Assembly: GCA_036936605.1 (NCBI GenBank) | Contig: JAUPFV010000001.1 | Coordinates: forward strand, 345,971,081 to 346,035,080 | Direction of reading: 5' to 3' | Origin: Limnanthes douglasii subsp. nivea | Lineage: Eukaryota > Streptophyta > Magnoliopsida > Brassicales > Limnanthaceae | Length of the DNA stretch: 64,000 nt | Shown: piece by piece, positions 1 through 11,634 of the stretch | Numbering within the stretch: position 1 is the stretch's first letter | How the letters are laid out: each line of letters starts with the position of its first letter | Program-made: the position numbers and the translations under genes | The notes under the pieces: model-generated | Database searches by the model: none | What the model saw: the letters and a program-made list of their open reading frames with translations, nothing else | What the model was told of the DNA's origin: nothing

Positions 1-1
1 T

Positions 2-160
2 GACCTCCCTTTCCATACGATTGCCGACGACGAAAAACACAACTACTCAAGTGGGGAGGATTCTGAAGACGATGAAGAAATTGGTGAGAGTTCAAGTGCT
101 GAACTCAAAAATCTAAAAAAAGATGTTGGTGAAGAGAAAACCGAAAAGAACAATCCCTAA
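2..160 (+). CDS. C-terminal tail of an acidic protein, partial
   Basis: An open frame enters from the left edge and ends at a TAA at 158-160. The 52 visible residues are rich in Asp, Glu and Ser, with runs such as GEDSEDDEEIGESSS, then a Lys/Glu-rich end (EEKTEKNNP). No domain is visible. It lies on the strand opposite to the gypsy element that follows. It could be the end of a host gene or of an element-encoded protein. The family is not recognised; only the open frame and its composition support the call. Confidence 0.4.
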   Translation, partial: DLPFHTIADDEKHNYSSGEDSEDDEEIGESSSAELKNLKKDVGEEKTEKNNP

Positions 161-179
161 GGTTGTATTGTGTACTTTT

Positions 180-284
180 GTTGTAAAACTAAAGTCCTTG
201 GATGGCCATGGCATTTTGTTGCATTATTTGTTTAATCTTTGTGTTGTAAAACCAAAAGTCCTTGAATAGTCAATGCATTTTGTG
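180..284 (+). repeat. direct repeat of about 41 bp, two copies
   Basis: Two imperfect copies start with TTGTAAAACTAAAGTCCTTG (about 180-222) and TTGTAAAACCAAAAGTCCTTG-like sequence (about 243-284). Both include CAATGCATTTTGT- or GGCATTTTGT-like ends. They lie just after the stop codon of the acidic tail, so they may belong to its 3' untranslated region. Confidence 0.6.
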
Positions 285-560
285 AATCGGACTTTAATAT
301 CATATTCTTCTTTGTTTAAATTTTGTTTAACTCTTTAGGGCCAATGTTTAGATAGCCTTCAATATTTCAGAAGTGTTAAATAATGGTTGTGGCCAAGTGT
401 TTAATATATCCGATCAACTCAAAGAGATTTGAGAGTCGGGGTGTTTAATAAGCATTTAATATTTAATTATCTTATATTGTGGCTAGAGCAAAAACATAAT
501 TTCACTAGACGTTTGAAGAAGGCATAAGATATTATTGAAAAACTCAGCACCTCATTAAAA
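285..560. other. no gene seen; probable 3' side of gypsy element 1
   Basis: AT-rich sequence with no open frame that can be supported. The 3' LTR of the minus-strand gypsy element should lie about here, but its ends cannot be placed by eye. Confidence 0.4.
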
Positions 561-688
561 CCTCTCCGTGCCACCAGGGTAGAAAAGAGTATACCCTTTA
601 ATATTTACATTGATACTTAAAAAGTAAATATTTATAAATGAGTTATGCTCTAAGTATAACCTGAGATGTTCAACGATCCATGGGTGTT

Positions 689-1865
689 TTAGTGCTCTTT
701 TTTCCTTGTCTTAGAGCCTGTATGTTCCTGGTTAACTTTCCCACAAACCACACAAGGGCCTTCCCAGTTTGGAGTGAGCTTACCGAACTGATTTTCCTTG
801 GTGTGTAAAAAACATTTTCTTAAGACTTTGTCCCCTAACTGAAAATCTCTTCTTTTAACTTTGGAGGCAAATCTGCTCCGCGTCAAACCCTGCTAATGTG
901 TTGTTCTCAGAAGCGCTATAACCATTTTTTCTTCAATCAAGTCCAACTGAATTCTGATTGCTATATCATTAGCCTGTTCGGAATACTTTTGGATTCTTTG
1001 ATATGGTAAAGTATCTTATTTGGGGGTAATTGTGTCCATCACATACACTAGAGCAAAAGGAGATTCTTGTGGAACAGCCTGAGGTGTAGTTTGGTAGGCC
1101 AACAATACTTCTTGTAAATAACTTGGCCACTTTCCTGGAGATCCTTCCAATTTTTTCTTTAATCCGTACAACATTATCCAATTCGCAACTTCAACTTTCC
1201 CATTTTCTTTAGGGTGGAAAGGGGAAGAAAAACAATGTTGAATTCCTCTGGAGGTCTAAAATGTTGCCATGCCTTTATTATCAGACTGTGGCCCACTATC
1301 TGTAGTAATCTTTCAAGGAACCCCAAATTTGCAACATATGTTAGATAAAATAAATTTAACGACTTGCCTTCGTAGTGGTTCCATCCAAAGGAGTTGCCTC
1401 TATCCACTTAAAAAAATAATCAATAACAACTATGATTGTTCTACATCCACCGGACGTCATGGGAAGAGGCTTCACCAGATCCATCCCCTATCTTTCAAAA
1501 GGTATCGGTTCATATCTTTGACATGGATCACAGTTTTTTACCATATCCTTAGCATCAGCCATTATGGTGGGCCAGTAGTATCCAGCTAATAAAACTCTTC
1601 TGGTTAGGGCTCTATAGCCATAGTATGCAGAACCTTCTTGATCGTGTAGTTAAGATAACAAAACTTGAAATTTTTCAAATCATAAGCAACTCAAGAGAGG
1701 TACGCTGAAAGATTTCTTGTAAAGAACTTCCCTTATTACCAAGAAACCACGAGCCTTATACTTGATTTTCTTAGCCATGGTTTTACCCGGGGGTAAAATC
1801 TCATCGGAGATAAACAGGAGAAGATCATACCTCCAATCTTTAGGTTGAATAACAAATACACTCAT
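689..1865 (-). pseudogene. gypsy integrase, degenerate
   Basis: Read on the minus strand, 1865-1680 gives the linker between RNase H and integrase (WRYDLLLFISDEILPPGKT). Next come broken integrase core pieces including ITTDSGPQ and HPKENGKVEVANW, and finally a C-terminal module at 886-689 (RRDFQLGDKVLRK, then KLTPNWEGPCVV) typical of Ty3/gypsy integrase ends. Several in-frame stops occur, for example in the N-terminal zinc-binding part around 1500-1660. No chromodomain is visible. Function lost. Confidence 0.8.
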
Positions 1866-2071
1866 AGTTTTTTACTTTCTCTTTCTTAGCCTGTCTGTAC
1901 AGATGGACATTCTTGCACAAGAATCCATGGGTAAGATTCAAAATAAGCTATAGTTTCCAAAGAGCCTGCCAAAGTATTCTCCGATCTAAGGATGTGTTCA
2001 TAGCAGATATTCTTGAAGTTTGTGGAAACTTATTTCAATATGAGAAATTATTTAATCAATTGTTCTTTGTT

Positions 2072-2873
2072 TCATTCAGATTGTCTTTGAGCATGGTGAA
2101 TTAGCAACTGGGAATCACTCATTAATCGGACTCTCTTTGCCCATATGAGAGCTAGCTTAAGACCATATATCGTTGCTTCATATTCAGATTCATTGTTAGA
2201 AGCTCTAAAACCAAAACATATGGTCTGGTACATATTATCACCATAGGGAGAAGTTAAACAAATTCCATCCCCACAACCCATATTACTCGATCCACCATCA
2301 GTTCGAATTACCCATTCTTTCTTAGACTGGTCCTCTGATATCTGTCCAGAGAATCTATCAACATGAAATTCTACTAAGAAATCAGCCACTAACTGTGCTT
2401 TAATTGTTGTACGGGGCGCAAAATCAATGTCATAATCACCCAGCTCCACTGACCACTTGGTCATTCTACTTGACACATCATCTTTCTGAAGAACACTTTT
2501 CAAAGGGAAAGATATTCGAATAACAATGAAATGAGCTTGGAAGTATGGTCTCATCTTTCTTGCTGCAATTACCAAGGCCAATGTCAGTTTTTCCAACTTC
2601 AAATATCTTCTTTCAGTATCTAACAAACTTTTGCTGATGTAATACACCAGACGAGAGTAATTGTCCACTTCTCTTACTAGCACAACACTTATAGCATACT
2701 CTGATACAACTAGATACACATAGAGATTTTTCCCCTGAATAGGTTTAAAGAGAGTCTTAGGTGAATGCATTTGCTTCTTTATTTCAATAAAATCCTGATC
2801 ACATTGTGGATACCAATTAAAGTCTTTGTCATTCCTTAGCACTTGGAAGAATGGAGCACACTTGTCTGATGAT
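2072..2873 (-). pseudogene. gypsy RNase H plus second (archaeal-type) RNase H
   Basis: The open stretch begins at the connection domain (QVLRNDKDFNW) just after an in-frame TAA near 2877 that cuts it from the reverse transcriptase. The first RNase H shows LYVYLVVSEYAISVVLVRE and YYISKSLLDTERRY. The second shows RTDGGSSNMGCG, then SEYEA and SDSQL, which supply the acidic catalytic positions. Two RNase H modules in tandem are known from the Tat lineage. The frame stops at 2072, before integrase. Confidence 0.85.
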
Positions 2874-2875
2874 CT

Positions 2876-3880
2876 TTAAATAAACATGTTCAATGCAGCC
2901 AATCTTCCAGTTAGTCTTTGAACTTCTTTGATATTCTGAGGAGGATCCATGGCTAACAAGGCATTAAGTTGATTTGGATCAGGCTGAATTATTTTCTCAC
3001 TTATTATGTAGCCCAAAACCTTCCCAGATCGGACCCCAAACACACACTTTTCACGGTGCAATTTCAAATTTACAGCCTGTAAGTTAGAGAATGTTTCTTG
3101 GAGGTCAGATATATGTGCATCTTCCTCCAAGATTTTAACCATCATGTCATCTATGTAAACCTCCATGTTTCTCCCAATCTGATTAGCAAAATATTTATTC
3201 ATTAATCTTTGGTAAGTGGCCCGAACATTTTTCAATCCAAATGGTATCATCTTATGACAATAAAGACCTCTGTCTGTGATGAAAGTAGTGTGGTCTTGAT
3301 CCGTCGGATCTACTTGTATCTGGTTGTACCCTGAAAATGCACCCATAAATGATAACAACTTATTTCCAGAAGTCGAATCCACCAACGAATCTATTCTGGG
3401 AACATAATAAAGATCTATGGGGCATACTGTATTAAGATCAGTAAAATCAATGCACATGCACCACTTGCCATTCTGTTTCTTGACCAGAACAAGGTTGGCA
3501 GTCCACTAAGGGTACTGGGATTCTTTAATGTGACCCATCTTGGTCAAACGATCAACCTCCTGAACAATCACATCTGCTTTTTCCTTAGAGAAAGATCTTC
3601 TTCTTTGTGAAACTGGCGCTACATCAGTTCGGATAGACAACTTGTGAGAAATAACATCAGCTGGCACTCTAGTGACATCATTGTTACACCACGCGAAGAC
3701 ATATTGATTATTCATAAAAAAGGACAGTAACCGGTGTTTCAAATCTAGTGCCAACTTGGTACCAATTTTAACATTCTTTCCCTCCACGGGGGAGTGGGTC
3801 TCAATCTCGTCAATAAGTATTATGACATTAGGAGCCTCCCTAGGATCATCAATTTCATTCTCACCAGTAGAAGGCTCCAA
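2876..3880 (-). pseudogene. gypsy reverse transcriptase with one visible nonsense codon
   Basis: The minus-strand reading covers the reverse transcriptase: MGHIKESQYP, CIDFTDLN, FMGAFSGYNQI, KMIPFGLKN and the catalytic box VYIDDM. A TAG replaces a Leu codon near 3505-3510 (QYP then stop then WTAN), and a TAA at 2877 separates it from RNase H. All three catalytic Asp positions appear kept, so decay is by stops rather than by active-site change. Confidence 0.9.
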
Positions 3881-3886
3881 TAGCTG

Positions 3887-4635
3887 TTAATCTCTATTAA
3901 CCTTTACTGCCTCTGAAGACTTAGAGGCAAGAGTTGTTGCATAAAATTTTCTGGCTAATTTTTGGTTGCTCCGGACAACACCTACTTGTCCATGGACAAT
4001 ATATTTCAAACATTGGTGGACCTTAGAGGCCACCGCGTGCATTCTAGCGAGCCAAGACCTTCCAAATATAACGTTGTAAGATGTTGGGAAATCTACCAGA
4101 ACAAACAACACTCTTACCATTTTCTTAAAAGGTCCTTTGCCTAGCAGTACTTCCTCTTCGAACTCCCTAATGACATCTGCAGAACTTCATTTGAAGCCTA
4201 CGATAGTTCTGTTCGAACGTTGTATAACCAAAGGGTTTCTCATGTGTTTGTAGGAGCTTAAAAGTAGGATGTTTGTCGAACTACCTAAGTCAATCAGAAG
4301 TCGGCGCATATCGTTTCCTCCTATTGATGCCCCTATTACCACAACATCTTTATGAGGCCTTGCAATGTTTCTCATGTCATCCTCATTGAAAACTATAAAG
4401 GGAGATGGGTGGACATCCCTCCATCTAACTGAGTAGCCAGGCTGTGGACATGCCTCTTCCTTGATAAAGTTGGAGGTGCAGTCATAGTATCCCCTCCGAA
4501 AATATTTAGTGATTCAAAAAAGTTAATCAGACCAGAACCTATTTTGGTCTTGTCTGTTATCACCCTTACCCGATTTCGGCTCGGATCGTGATCATGATAC
4601 TCAGATTCTATATCAAACCTCTCAGTAATCACCAT
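3887..4635 (-). pseudogene. gypsy aspartic protease region, active site changed
   Basis: Two open stretches (4635-4393, then 4375-4187 and 4120-3887, with breaks) match the protease region of gypsy element 3. The active-site block reads LLIDLGSSTNI, where element 3 has LVDTGSSANI, so the catalytic D-T-G has become D-L-G. Downstream FPTSYNVIFGRSWLARMHAV is well kept. The changed triad and the breaks indicate an inactive copy. Confidence 0.8.
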
Positions 4636-4639
4636 TGTA

Positions 4640-6255
4640 CCCTCTCGTGTGGATGTGCCAAGATTGTTTGAATGATCAGTTTGGAATGTATTATCTTGAG
4701 AATTATCTGGTCTGCTTCCCCCTCGTTTTTTAACATAGGCCCCAACTTGCCCATTTCAATAAGGTTCTAGACCTCCTGCTTCAAGGCTATACAATCATGT
4801 ATATCATGGCCTATGTCATTGTGGTACTGGCAGAAACGGATGCTCCGGTTTTCTCCGAGGGATTGTAGTGATATTGGCTTTCTAAAGTGCACCTCATTCT
4901 TAGTTTTGTCATAGATTGTAGCCACACTCTCCCCCAATTCAGCAAACCACTCAGCTTGAACCCAAGGCCCCCTCTTGTTTCTGACCTGCTGGTTCTGAGT
5001 CTGGTTAGACTGACTTTACCTTGATCGGTTGGATCTCAGTCCAGTCTCTATTTCCCTATAACTGGACTGATTAGTAGTTGGAGGAGTTGTTGTTGTAGTA
5101 GTGGGCCTAACCTGGCGGTGTACTCTGGTTTATTAGTCTCTTCAATGTTGATTTGTTTCCCCACCTGATTCAATAAACCACCCCATGTCATAGCCTTCTT
5201 TTTGGTCACTGAATCGACTAAATTACATGGGTTTAAACCTTGTCTCAGGGAAGCATTTGCAACTTGCTCAAAGCAATATGCTAACCCATTCTTTGTATTT
5301 ACGAACGGTTGATGTATTTCTTTAAAAAATCATTTGGCTCCTAAGCACAGTGGATAATGGTGTCCCCATTACGCTTGATTTTCTTACTTCCAACGAGTTG
5401 CCTCCGGAAGGCAACCCAAAATGTATCAAAATTTCTTATGCACCCCTGAGGGAAACTGTTGTACCATTTGAGAGCACTTCCTGTGAAATTTTGGGAGAAG
5501 GCCCTACACAACAACTTGTCATCGTCGTAAAAATTCATCATGAAGTTCTTAAACTGCTCCAGATGGTTGTCCAGATCTTGTCTCTCATCATATTTCTCCA
5601 TCTCGGAGCTATCAAACCTCTTAGGAAGATGTCCGGAGAGTATTTTTGCAGACCAAGGGGATTGCCTCCAATTCTTGCTACGACTAAAAACAGTATCTTC
5701 ATTAGGGGTAGCAAAAATATCTGGTTCAGACTGAAAAGCAAAAGGATCAATCAGCAACTGGTCAATATGCTGGTTAGCTAACCATTTACCCTTACCATGG
5801 TACCTCTTAAGCCGGCCATGCATATCCCTCTTTCTTGAATGTTTTTTAGTCAATCTCTTTTTCTTTTTTTACCTTCCTTCATCACTACTTGAAAACAATA
5901 ATTCCTCAAACTCTGCCTTATTCGATGAGCTGCTACAGGACTCTGATGTAGAGCTCTCCACATGTTTAGATCAGTGTGTCTTCTTGGAACTAAGATGGGT
6001 TTTGAAGGACTGCTCGTTTTCTCCAGGATTGTCAGTGTGGTGAAGTACTGACGCACTAAATGTTTCTTTCACTCCTTTATCTGCTTGTTTTATTTCTCTC
6101 AGTGGTTCTATCTCAATTCTTAACTGATTGCGCTCATCGATAGTATATTCATTATGTTTCTTTGCAACTTCCACCTCAGGAGTTGGAATACTCTGCTCAT
6201 TTGGATTCATCCGAAATACTTTTCTTGTTGGTTTTGAATTGTGAAATTCAGGCAC
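4640..6255 (-). pseudogene. gypsy gag, degenerate
   Basis: The N-terminal part (6255-5971) is polar. The capsid-like core lies in 5853-5341 and contains LPKRFDSSEMEKYD, KLLCRAFSQNFTGSALKWY and FPQGCIRNFDTF, the usual Retrotrans_gag pattern. It matches element 3 closely. Further on (about 4860-4760) is a knuckle-like RFCQYHNDIGHDIHDC (C-x3-H-x4-H-x3-C). Frameshifts separate these blocks and a stop follows the knuckle. Confidence 0.8.
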
Positions 6256-6261
6256 CGTCGT

Positions 6262-6280
6262 GCTCCTAATGTGGTCGCCA
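6262..6280 (-). other. primer binding site of gypsy element 1
   Basis: The minus strand reads TGGCGACCACATTAGGAGC next to the LTR start. The TGGCGAC beginning is like sites in Tat/Ogre elements assigned to tRNA-Arg (recalled, not searched). Element 2 has the closely related TGGCGACCACAGTGGGAGC. Confidence 0.6.
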
Positions 6281-6286
6281 ATTTCG

Positions 6287-6690
6287 TGTGGTTAATTTCG
6301 GTCTGAGGGTAATTTTGTAAAGTGGTTTGGAAATTTAATGTTTAGAGTAAATAGTAGTGAGATAATTAAGCTATGTACTAGCACTAAATTCTAATTACCC
6401 TCATTAATGAAAGTGGTTGGGTTCTTTATACTTAATTAGCGATCCATGGGCCTATTGGGTTGGATTGTGGAGTTGGGTCAGTTTTAAGGACCCATTAGTA
6501 ATTTGGTGTGAAGTGACCAGCATCTAGCTTAGTCATATTCCAATATGTTAGTTTTTTCGGTTTCATCTGATAGTGTTTTTGGTCTAAACTGCTCATCGGA
6601 TAAAACAAGATTCAGTAGCTAAAATATCCGACCTCCTCAATTGTGACCACTTAAGTTTGTATTTCTTTGCATAGTACATTAAACAGTCAA
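6287..6690 (-). repeat. 5' LTR of gypsy element 1
   Basis: The LTR starts with TGTGGTTAATTTCGG on the plus strand, six bases from the primer binding site. Its middle (GGGCCTATTGGGTT, TTTTAAGGACCCATTAG, AGCTTAGTCA) aligns with the solo LTR inside the MULE transposase at 34624-35081. The right end is estimated from that alignment and may be off by tens of bases. Confidence 0.6.
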
Positions 6691-7130
6691 GGCCGCAGTG
6701 ACATTGAAATATTTATCTATATGAAACTGGAATTCGTGTTAAGTTTTAGAAAAAATATATTTTCAGCTGTTGTTTTTTAATAGCCATTTATAATTTTGCA
6801 ACACGTCTATATGTACCTTCGTTTAATATAAATTTGATATATTTTTTTGTATTAGACACCTTGGAATATTCATGTATTTTTGGGATGACTCTTTCTTATA
6901 TAATAATATTGTTGGCATTTGATATTTAACAATAAATCATAAATTGTATTCAGTAAATATTATTAAGTATCACAAATAAATAATGAAGATACACATGTAT
7001 TTAATTAACTAAATCATAAAACTGGGAATTAAGCAAATATTTAACACAAGTACTTAGTTCATATGTTTAACGCAAAGATGGATAAGCTTGTCGTTGAAGG
7101 TTATTAGGTTATCTTGATTATTCAGACTTC
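6691..7130. other. AT-rich spacer, no gene seen
   Basis: No supported open frame and no clear repeat. It may hold the lost 5' LTR and gag of the following copia remnant, but no match to the sequence downstream of 9873 was seen. Confidence 0.4.
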
Positions 7131-9825
7131 ACGCTTTTCATTGAATGTATTAAGGGGAAAATGACCAAAGTGAAAATGTTGGGTGCCTACAAAGCAAAAA
7201 AAGTCTTATAATTGATACATACTTGATATATCTGAACCATACAAAAGGGATCAGGAACGGGAAATGGTACTTTATATCTTTTATAGATGACTTCTTTTGA
7301 TATGGGTATATTTTCCTTATTCATGAGAAATCAACAACCCTAGACAAGTTCGAATCTTTTAAGGCAAAACTTGAAAAAAAAACTTGGTAAGAGAATTAGA
7401 TGTGCCAAATATGATGATGATGGTAAATAAAGTGGAAGATATGATGGTTTGGGTCAACAATATCATCAAGCATTTTCAAATTTGAGAAGTGTGGCATAGT
7501 TCCTACGTATACTAAGTCAGATTTGTCAATATGAATGATAACCTAAGCGACGAAAGCGTATGCTTAAGGATGTTTTGAGAAATATGGTTAGTCATTCACA
7601 TCTATCACTATTATTATGGGTGATGTCATCAAATGTAGTGTATAAATTCTCAGTATAGTTCATAACCCCATATAAAATTTGGATTGGGCGCAAGCCTAGC
7701 TTAAAGCATCTATATATTTGGGGATGTCCATTTGAAGTGATATCTTATAGGCCAACTTTAAAAAAAATAGATCCTAAGAAGGTTAGTTGTTATTTTATTC
7801 GATATTTAGAATATTCAGTGAACCTTAAGTTTTTTGATCTTTTGACTAAAAATATATTTGATACATGAACATCGAGGTCTTTTTAGAATATAGAGTTTAT
7901 AGAGATGGAGAATTTAGACTATTATGAATTAATTTCTATTTCGAGGAAGACTAACGGAATCATCAAAGTTCTAACAAAAATACTCACATATCAAATACTT
8001 AGTTTAAAATGCATATCATCTCCTTATTGTTAAAGGTTGGAGATACTCAAAATATAACAAATGTTCAATTTTAGGGTTATAATAAAAATACTCATGTATC
8101 AGATGATTTGGTCTCGTTAGAACATTAAAAAACTCAAAATGATATTAATCTTATGAGTGGATAGCAAACAAGACATTTTTCCCGAAGATCAAACTTTACC
8201 TCCTCATTAAATATAAGCTGAAGAGATAGTATCCTTAGGAAGGTTCACTGGAGAAAGGAAGAATGTTATATATGTGGATTATAATTATATCTTCAAGAAC
8301 ATGAGGATTATGTGGCATAACGGTAAATGATTTATCGTAATTTTATTAAACCATAAAGATTTTTAATTCTCAGTTGTGGATTAAACCTATGAATGAATAG
8401 TATAAGTTAATACAAGATAACGTTGTTTGAGAGTTTATTATGTTACTCAGATGAAACAATTCGAGTGGATAAGTGTATTATAAAACCAAGTAAGATTTCA
8501 AAAGTAATATAGAAATACATAAAACATGTGTCAAGCGATTATACCCAACATGAAGAGATTAAATTTAAAGAGGTTTTCTTTCCAGTTTCATCGAAAGTTG
8601 TTTTCAGGACAATGAGGACACTAGTTACACACTTTAACCTAGATATGTATCAAATAGATGTTAAGATAAATTTATTTAATGGTGACATTGAGAAAACAAT
8701 CTATATGGTTGAACATAATAATTTTGTATCTAGTGATTTAAAGTCAATGGTATGCAAACTTTAGAAATTCATCTAAAGGCTCAAATATGCTTATTGGCTA
8801 TGGTACCATACATTTTTTGAATTAATAAACTTATTTTGTTTTGAGATGAACTCGTTTAAAGAGTGTGTGCATCATAAATTTAAGGATGTTTGTTAACCAC
8901 GTATTCTTGACCACGATTGATCAGAAATCCTTACATAATACAAAGATATTTCTATTGGAGAAATTTCATATGAAAGATCGCGGTAATGCAAATTTTATAT
9001 TACGCCTCCAGATTCACGAAGACCATTTACATGGAATTTTAGGATTGTCGTCAAAAGGCATATATAGACGTATGTTACAACGTTATGGAATAAAAAATTA
9101 TAATCATGGAATATTCATATTCTTAAAATAAGAAAAATTTATTCTAAGTTAATGCCCAAAGATAAATTTTGAGATTGGGAAATAAAATATATCTTATATT
9201 CTTTGGCATTATGGAGTCTAATGTTTTCTCAAGTTTTTACAAGGTCGGACATTATGTTTTTGTCGAATCATTGGGAATGTATGTAAATAATTTTGGGTGG
9301 ACTATTAGAAACAGTCAAAAGGTTTCTCTGGTATGTTCAACGAACAAAAAGAAACGTGTTTACATATAGGAAGTTGAATAATCTGGAGATCATTGGGTAT
9401 GTCAACTCAAATTTTTGTGGTTATTTGGACACATTCAAAACACTTCAGGAAATATATTTTAATTAGTTGGAGGTGTAGTATTATGGAAAAGTGGACAAAA
9501 AACATTAGTTGTTTTCTCTAATAACAATATTTATTGCATACGTTGGTCATGCAACTAGATATTGTGGTTACAGAATTTTGTAATGAGATTGTGCATTTTT
9601 AAAAGACAGAAAATCGTATTAGGCTCTACTGTGATAATAATTTTGTAGTCCAATATTCAAACATTAACAATAGCTCTTCTACGTCCAATAATGTAGATAT
9701 CAAGTTCATGTATGTTAAAGAGAGAGTACAGAGTCTTCAAATCAGCATAAGACGCATTGGTACAAACTCTATAATAGAAGATCCTTAGACTAAATCATTA
9801 GTGCTTACAGATATTTAGGAACAAA
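7131..9825 (+). pseudogene. Ty1/copia pol remnant (integrase, RT, RNase H)
   Basis: The plus strand carries heavily mutated copia pol. The integrase begins near CIKGKMTK (7140) and ends with WIGRKPSLKHLYIWGCPFEV and KIDPKKVSCYFIRY (about 7685-7800). Reverse transcriptase is best at 8528-8764 (FNLDMYQIDVKINLFNGDIE, IYMVEH) and 8940-9130 (HMKDRGNANFILRLQIHED, GILGLSSKGIYRRML, RYGIKNY). RNase H ends at about 9825 (GYVNSNFCGYLDT, then IEDP and TKSL). Gag and protease were not found. The catalytic YVDD box is not preserved. The order INT-RT-RH identifies copia. Confidence 0.85.
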
Positions 9826-9860
9826 AAATTAATCATTGTTTGTATAAATGATCATTTTAT

Positions 9861-9890
9861 AAAGTGAGAGTTTGTAATATGTCCCGAGAT
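9861..9890 (+). repeat. polypurine tract and putative start of copia 3' LTR
   Basis: The purine run AAAGTGAGAG at 9861-9870 is followed by TGTAATATGTCCCGAG at 9873. This fits the PPT and LTR junction downstream of copia RNase H. The LTR end was not found. Confidence 0.4.
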
Positions 9891-11039
9891 ATGTTTTCCA
9901 TTTGGTTGTATACACTTGAGTTTCAGCAATAAATATATATAATAAGTATGCTTAATTGACTTCTTTTGCTAATTGAGTAGAATCATATTTAAGTCAAAAA
10001 TAGTTAATAATAGATATGTGAAATTAAAATTATATTATTATTATGTTACACACCATAATAAATCCATGTAAGTGAATATTGGCAATGATTGTTAGGGTAA
10101 TTCCCTACAATGATGTGATTACTGTTGCGTTTATTTGCGCATACTAGGCCAATGAATATGTATTTTATCATTTATCGTTCATAGTCACGTACGATATTAT
10201 TCAGTTCATCAAGTAGATATATCATGTATTAGCATATAATGATCCAAGTGATGGATTTTTAGAACTTCTCTTTTATGATGGATGGACATATTCTTATAGA
10301 TGCATTAGCTAATGTTGATAATAGTCTAATTAATAAGTAATCACATAAATAAGTATCATACTAATAGAGGAAAATATTTTATATAGGTAATTATGTATAT
10401 AACATATCAAATTTAAATTATGTAAAGGATTGACACTTAAGTCTACGCTATAATTTTACAAACTGATTTGAAAAAGAATAGTCAAGAGTTATGGTCTCTT
10501 ATCGCGACAACTTAACAAACTGAGGAATACAATTAGCGTCATATTAAAACTCAAATTCCAATATAATGTAAGGGATAATAGTGTTCATTTGTGTCTATAA
10601 AACAATAATAAACGTGAAGAAAATAAAAATATATAATGGATTTTTCATGTATTTACTTATAAAGAAGAATTAATAGAATTTTTATATACTTAGTTTACGG
10701 TTCAAACGAATAGACCCAACATTGTATATGTGGTGTTTTATATTCTTGCTTTATATTTTTTGTTTGAGTTTTTCATGATCTTTCAAATATCCAAGACACC
10801 AATGGGATATTAGGATCATTAATTTAATAATAAATCAATCCATGTGAGAGTATTTGGTTTTAGACATATTTATGGATGTTTGTTGTGTGATGAGGTGAAA
10901 ATACTCACGTGTTGGGAACGTAGATTTATAAAATCTAGATATGTTTTAAAATACTAAATATCTTACAAAATTGATTCATATTGGTTATGCATTCAATGAA
11001 TGATTTTGATCATTCACCATATGACTGTTAACCTTCGCG
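9891..11039. other. AT-rich spacer, no gene seen
   Basis: Part may be the copia 3' LTR. No open frame above background and no recognisable domain on either strand. Confidence 0.4.
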
Positions 11040-11620
11040 TCATCGGGGTATGAAAGAATGTGCCCTCTAATATTTACATTGAACTAAAACAAAGTAAACA
11101 TTTACTATATAACTTTACTTTATATATGACCTCATGTGCTCAACATTCCATAGGTGTTGTAAAATATTGTATTTGGGATCCATGCCTCAAAGAAATCTGA
11201 AGCGCGACAGGTTTTGAATATTTTTATTCGGACACCTTACGCTCCCACTGTGGTCGCCAGTTTGGTGGAGATAAAACTTGAACGAAGGGTATTTTTGGTA
11301 ATGTTTTAAGTGGTGTATTAAATTATGGATGGATATTAAAGAGATAATAATGGTGTGTGTGTTTAATGTCTAAAAAGATAATATTCATCCCATTCAATGT
11401 TATTTTTTTTTTCTCAATTTATAAGACTACAAAGATCCATGCGCTAACCGGATCGGTTAGTATACCTGGGTCAGCTTTGTGGGATTGGAGGCTTAAGATT
11501 AAGTAAGTAGGTACTCAGCTGACTTTACTAGACACACACCTTACTTGGTATTATTGTTATTATAAGTCTAAATTTTCCTCTAAGAAAAATCCAAACTACT
11601 TTATCTTATTGGCCTCCAAC
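11040..11620 (-). mobile_element. internally deleted gypsy element 2 (PBS and LTR remnant)
   Basis: Sequence at 11040-11165 resembles 580-700 of gypsy element 1 (TAATATTTACATTGA, AAGTAAA, then TTCAACGATCC-like text). It is followed within 80 bases by a primer binding site at 11241-11259 and an LTR start at 11263 (TGGTGGAGATAAAAC). In element 1 these two parts are about 5.6 kb apart, so nearly the whole coding interior is missing. The LTR resembles the solo LTR at 34624 (TGGTCAGGATAAAAACAG). Its right end, perhaps near 11620, is not certain. Confidence 0.6.
11241..11259 (-). other. primer binding site of gypsy element 2
   Basis: The minus strand reads TGGCGACCACAGTGGGAGC, three bases away from the LTR start at 11263. 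It differs from the element 1 site at only a few positions. Confidence 0.6.
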
Positions 11621-11634
11621 AGAATTGGACCCTG

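Larger units (their letters stand above)
560..6690 (-). mobile_element. Ty3/gypsy LTR retrotransposon 1 (Tat-like), degenerate
   Basis: On the minus strand the order is LTR, primer binding site, gag, zinc knuckle, protease, reverse transcriptase, RNase H, a second RNase H, integrase. A second, archaeal-type RNase H between RNase H and integrase is a known hallmark of the Tat lineage. Many in-frame stops and frameshifts break the polyprotein, so the copy is inactive. The gag resembles that of gypsy element 3 in this window. The LTR is related to the solo LTR at 34624-35081. The right boundary is estimated from that LTR; the left boundary is uncertain. Confidence 0.85.

Noticed and set aside
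5350..5781. 143-codon plus-strand frame
   Set aside because: Antisense of the gypsy gag core, which has recognised blocks on the minus strand.
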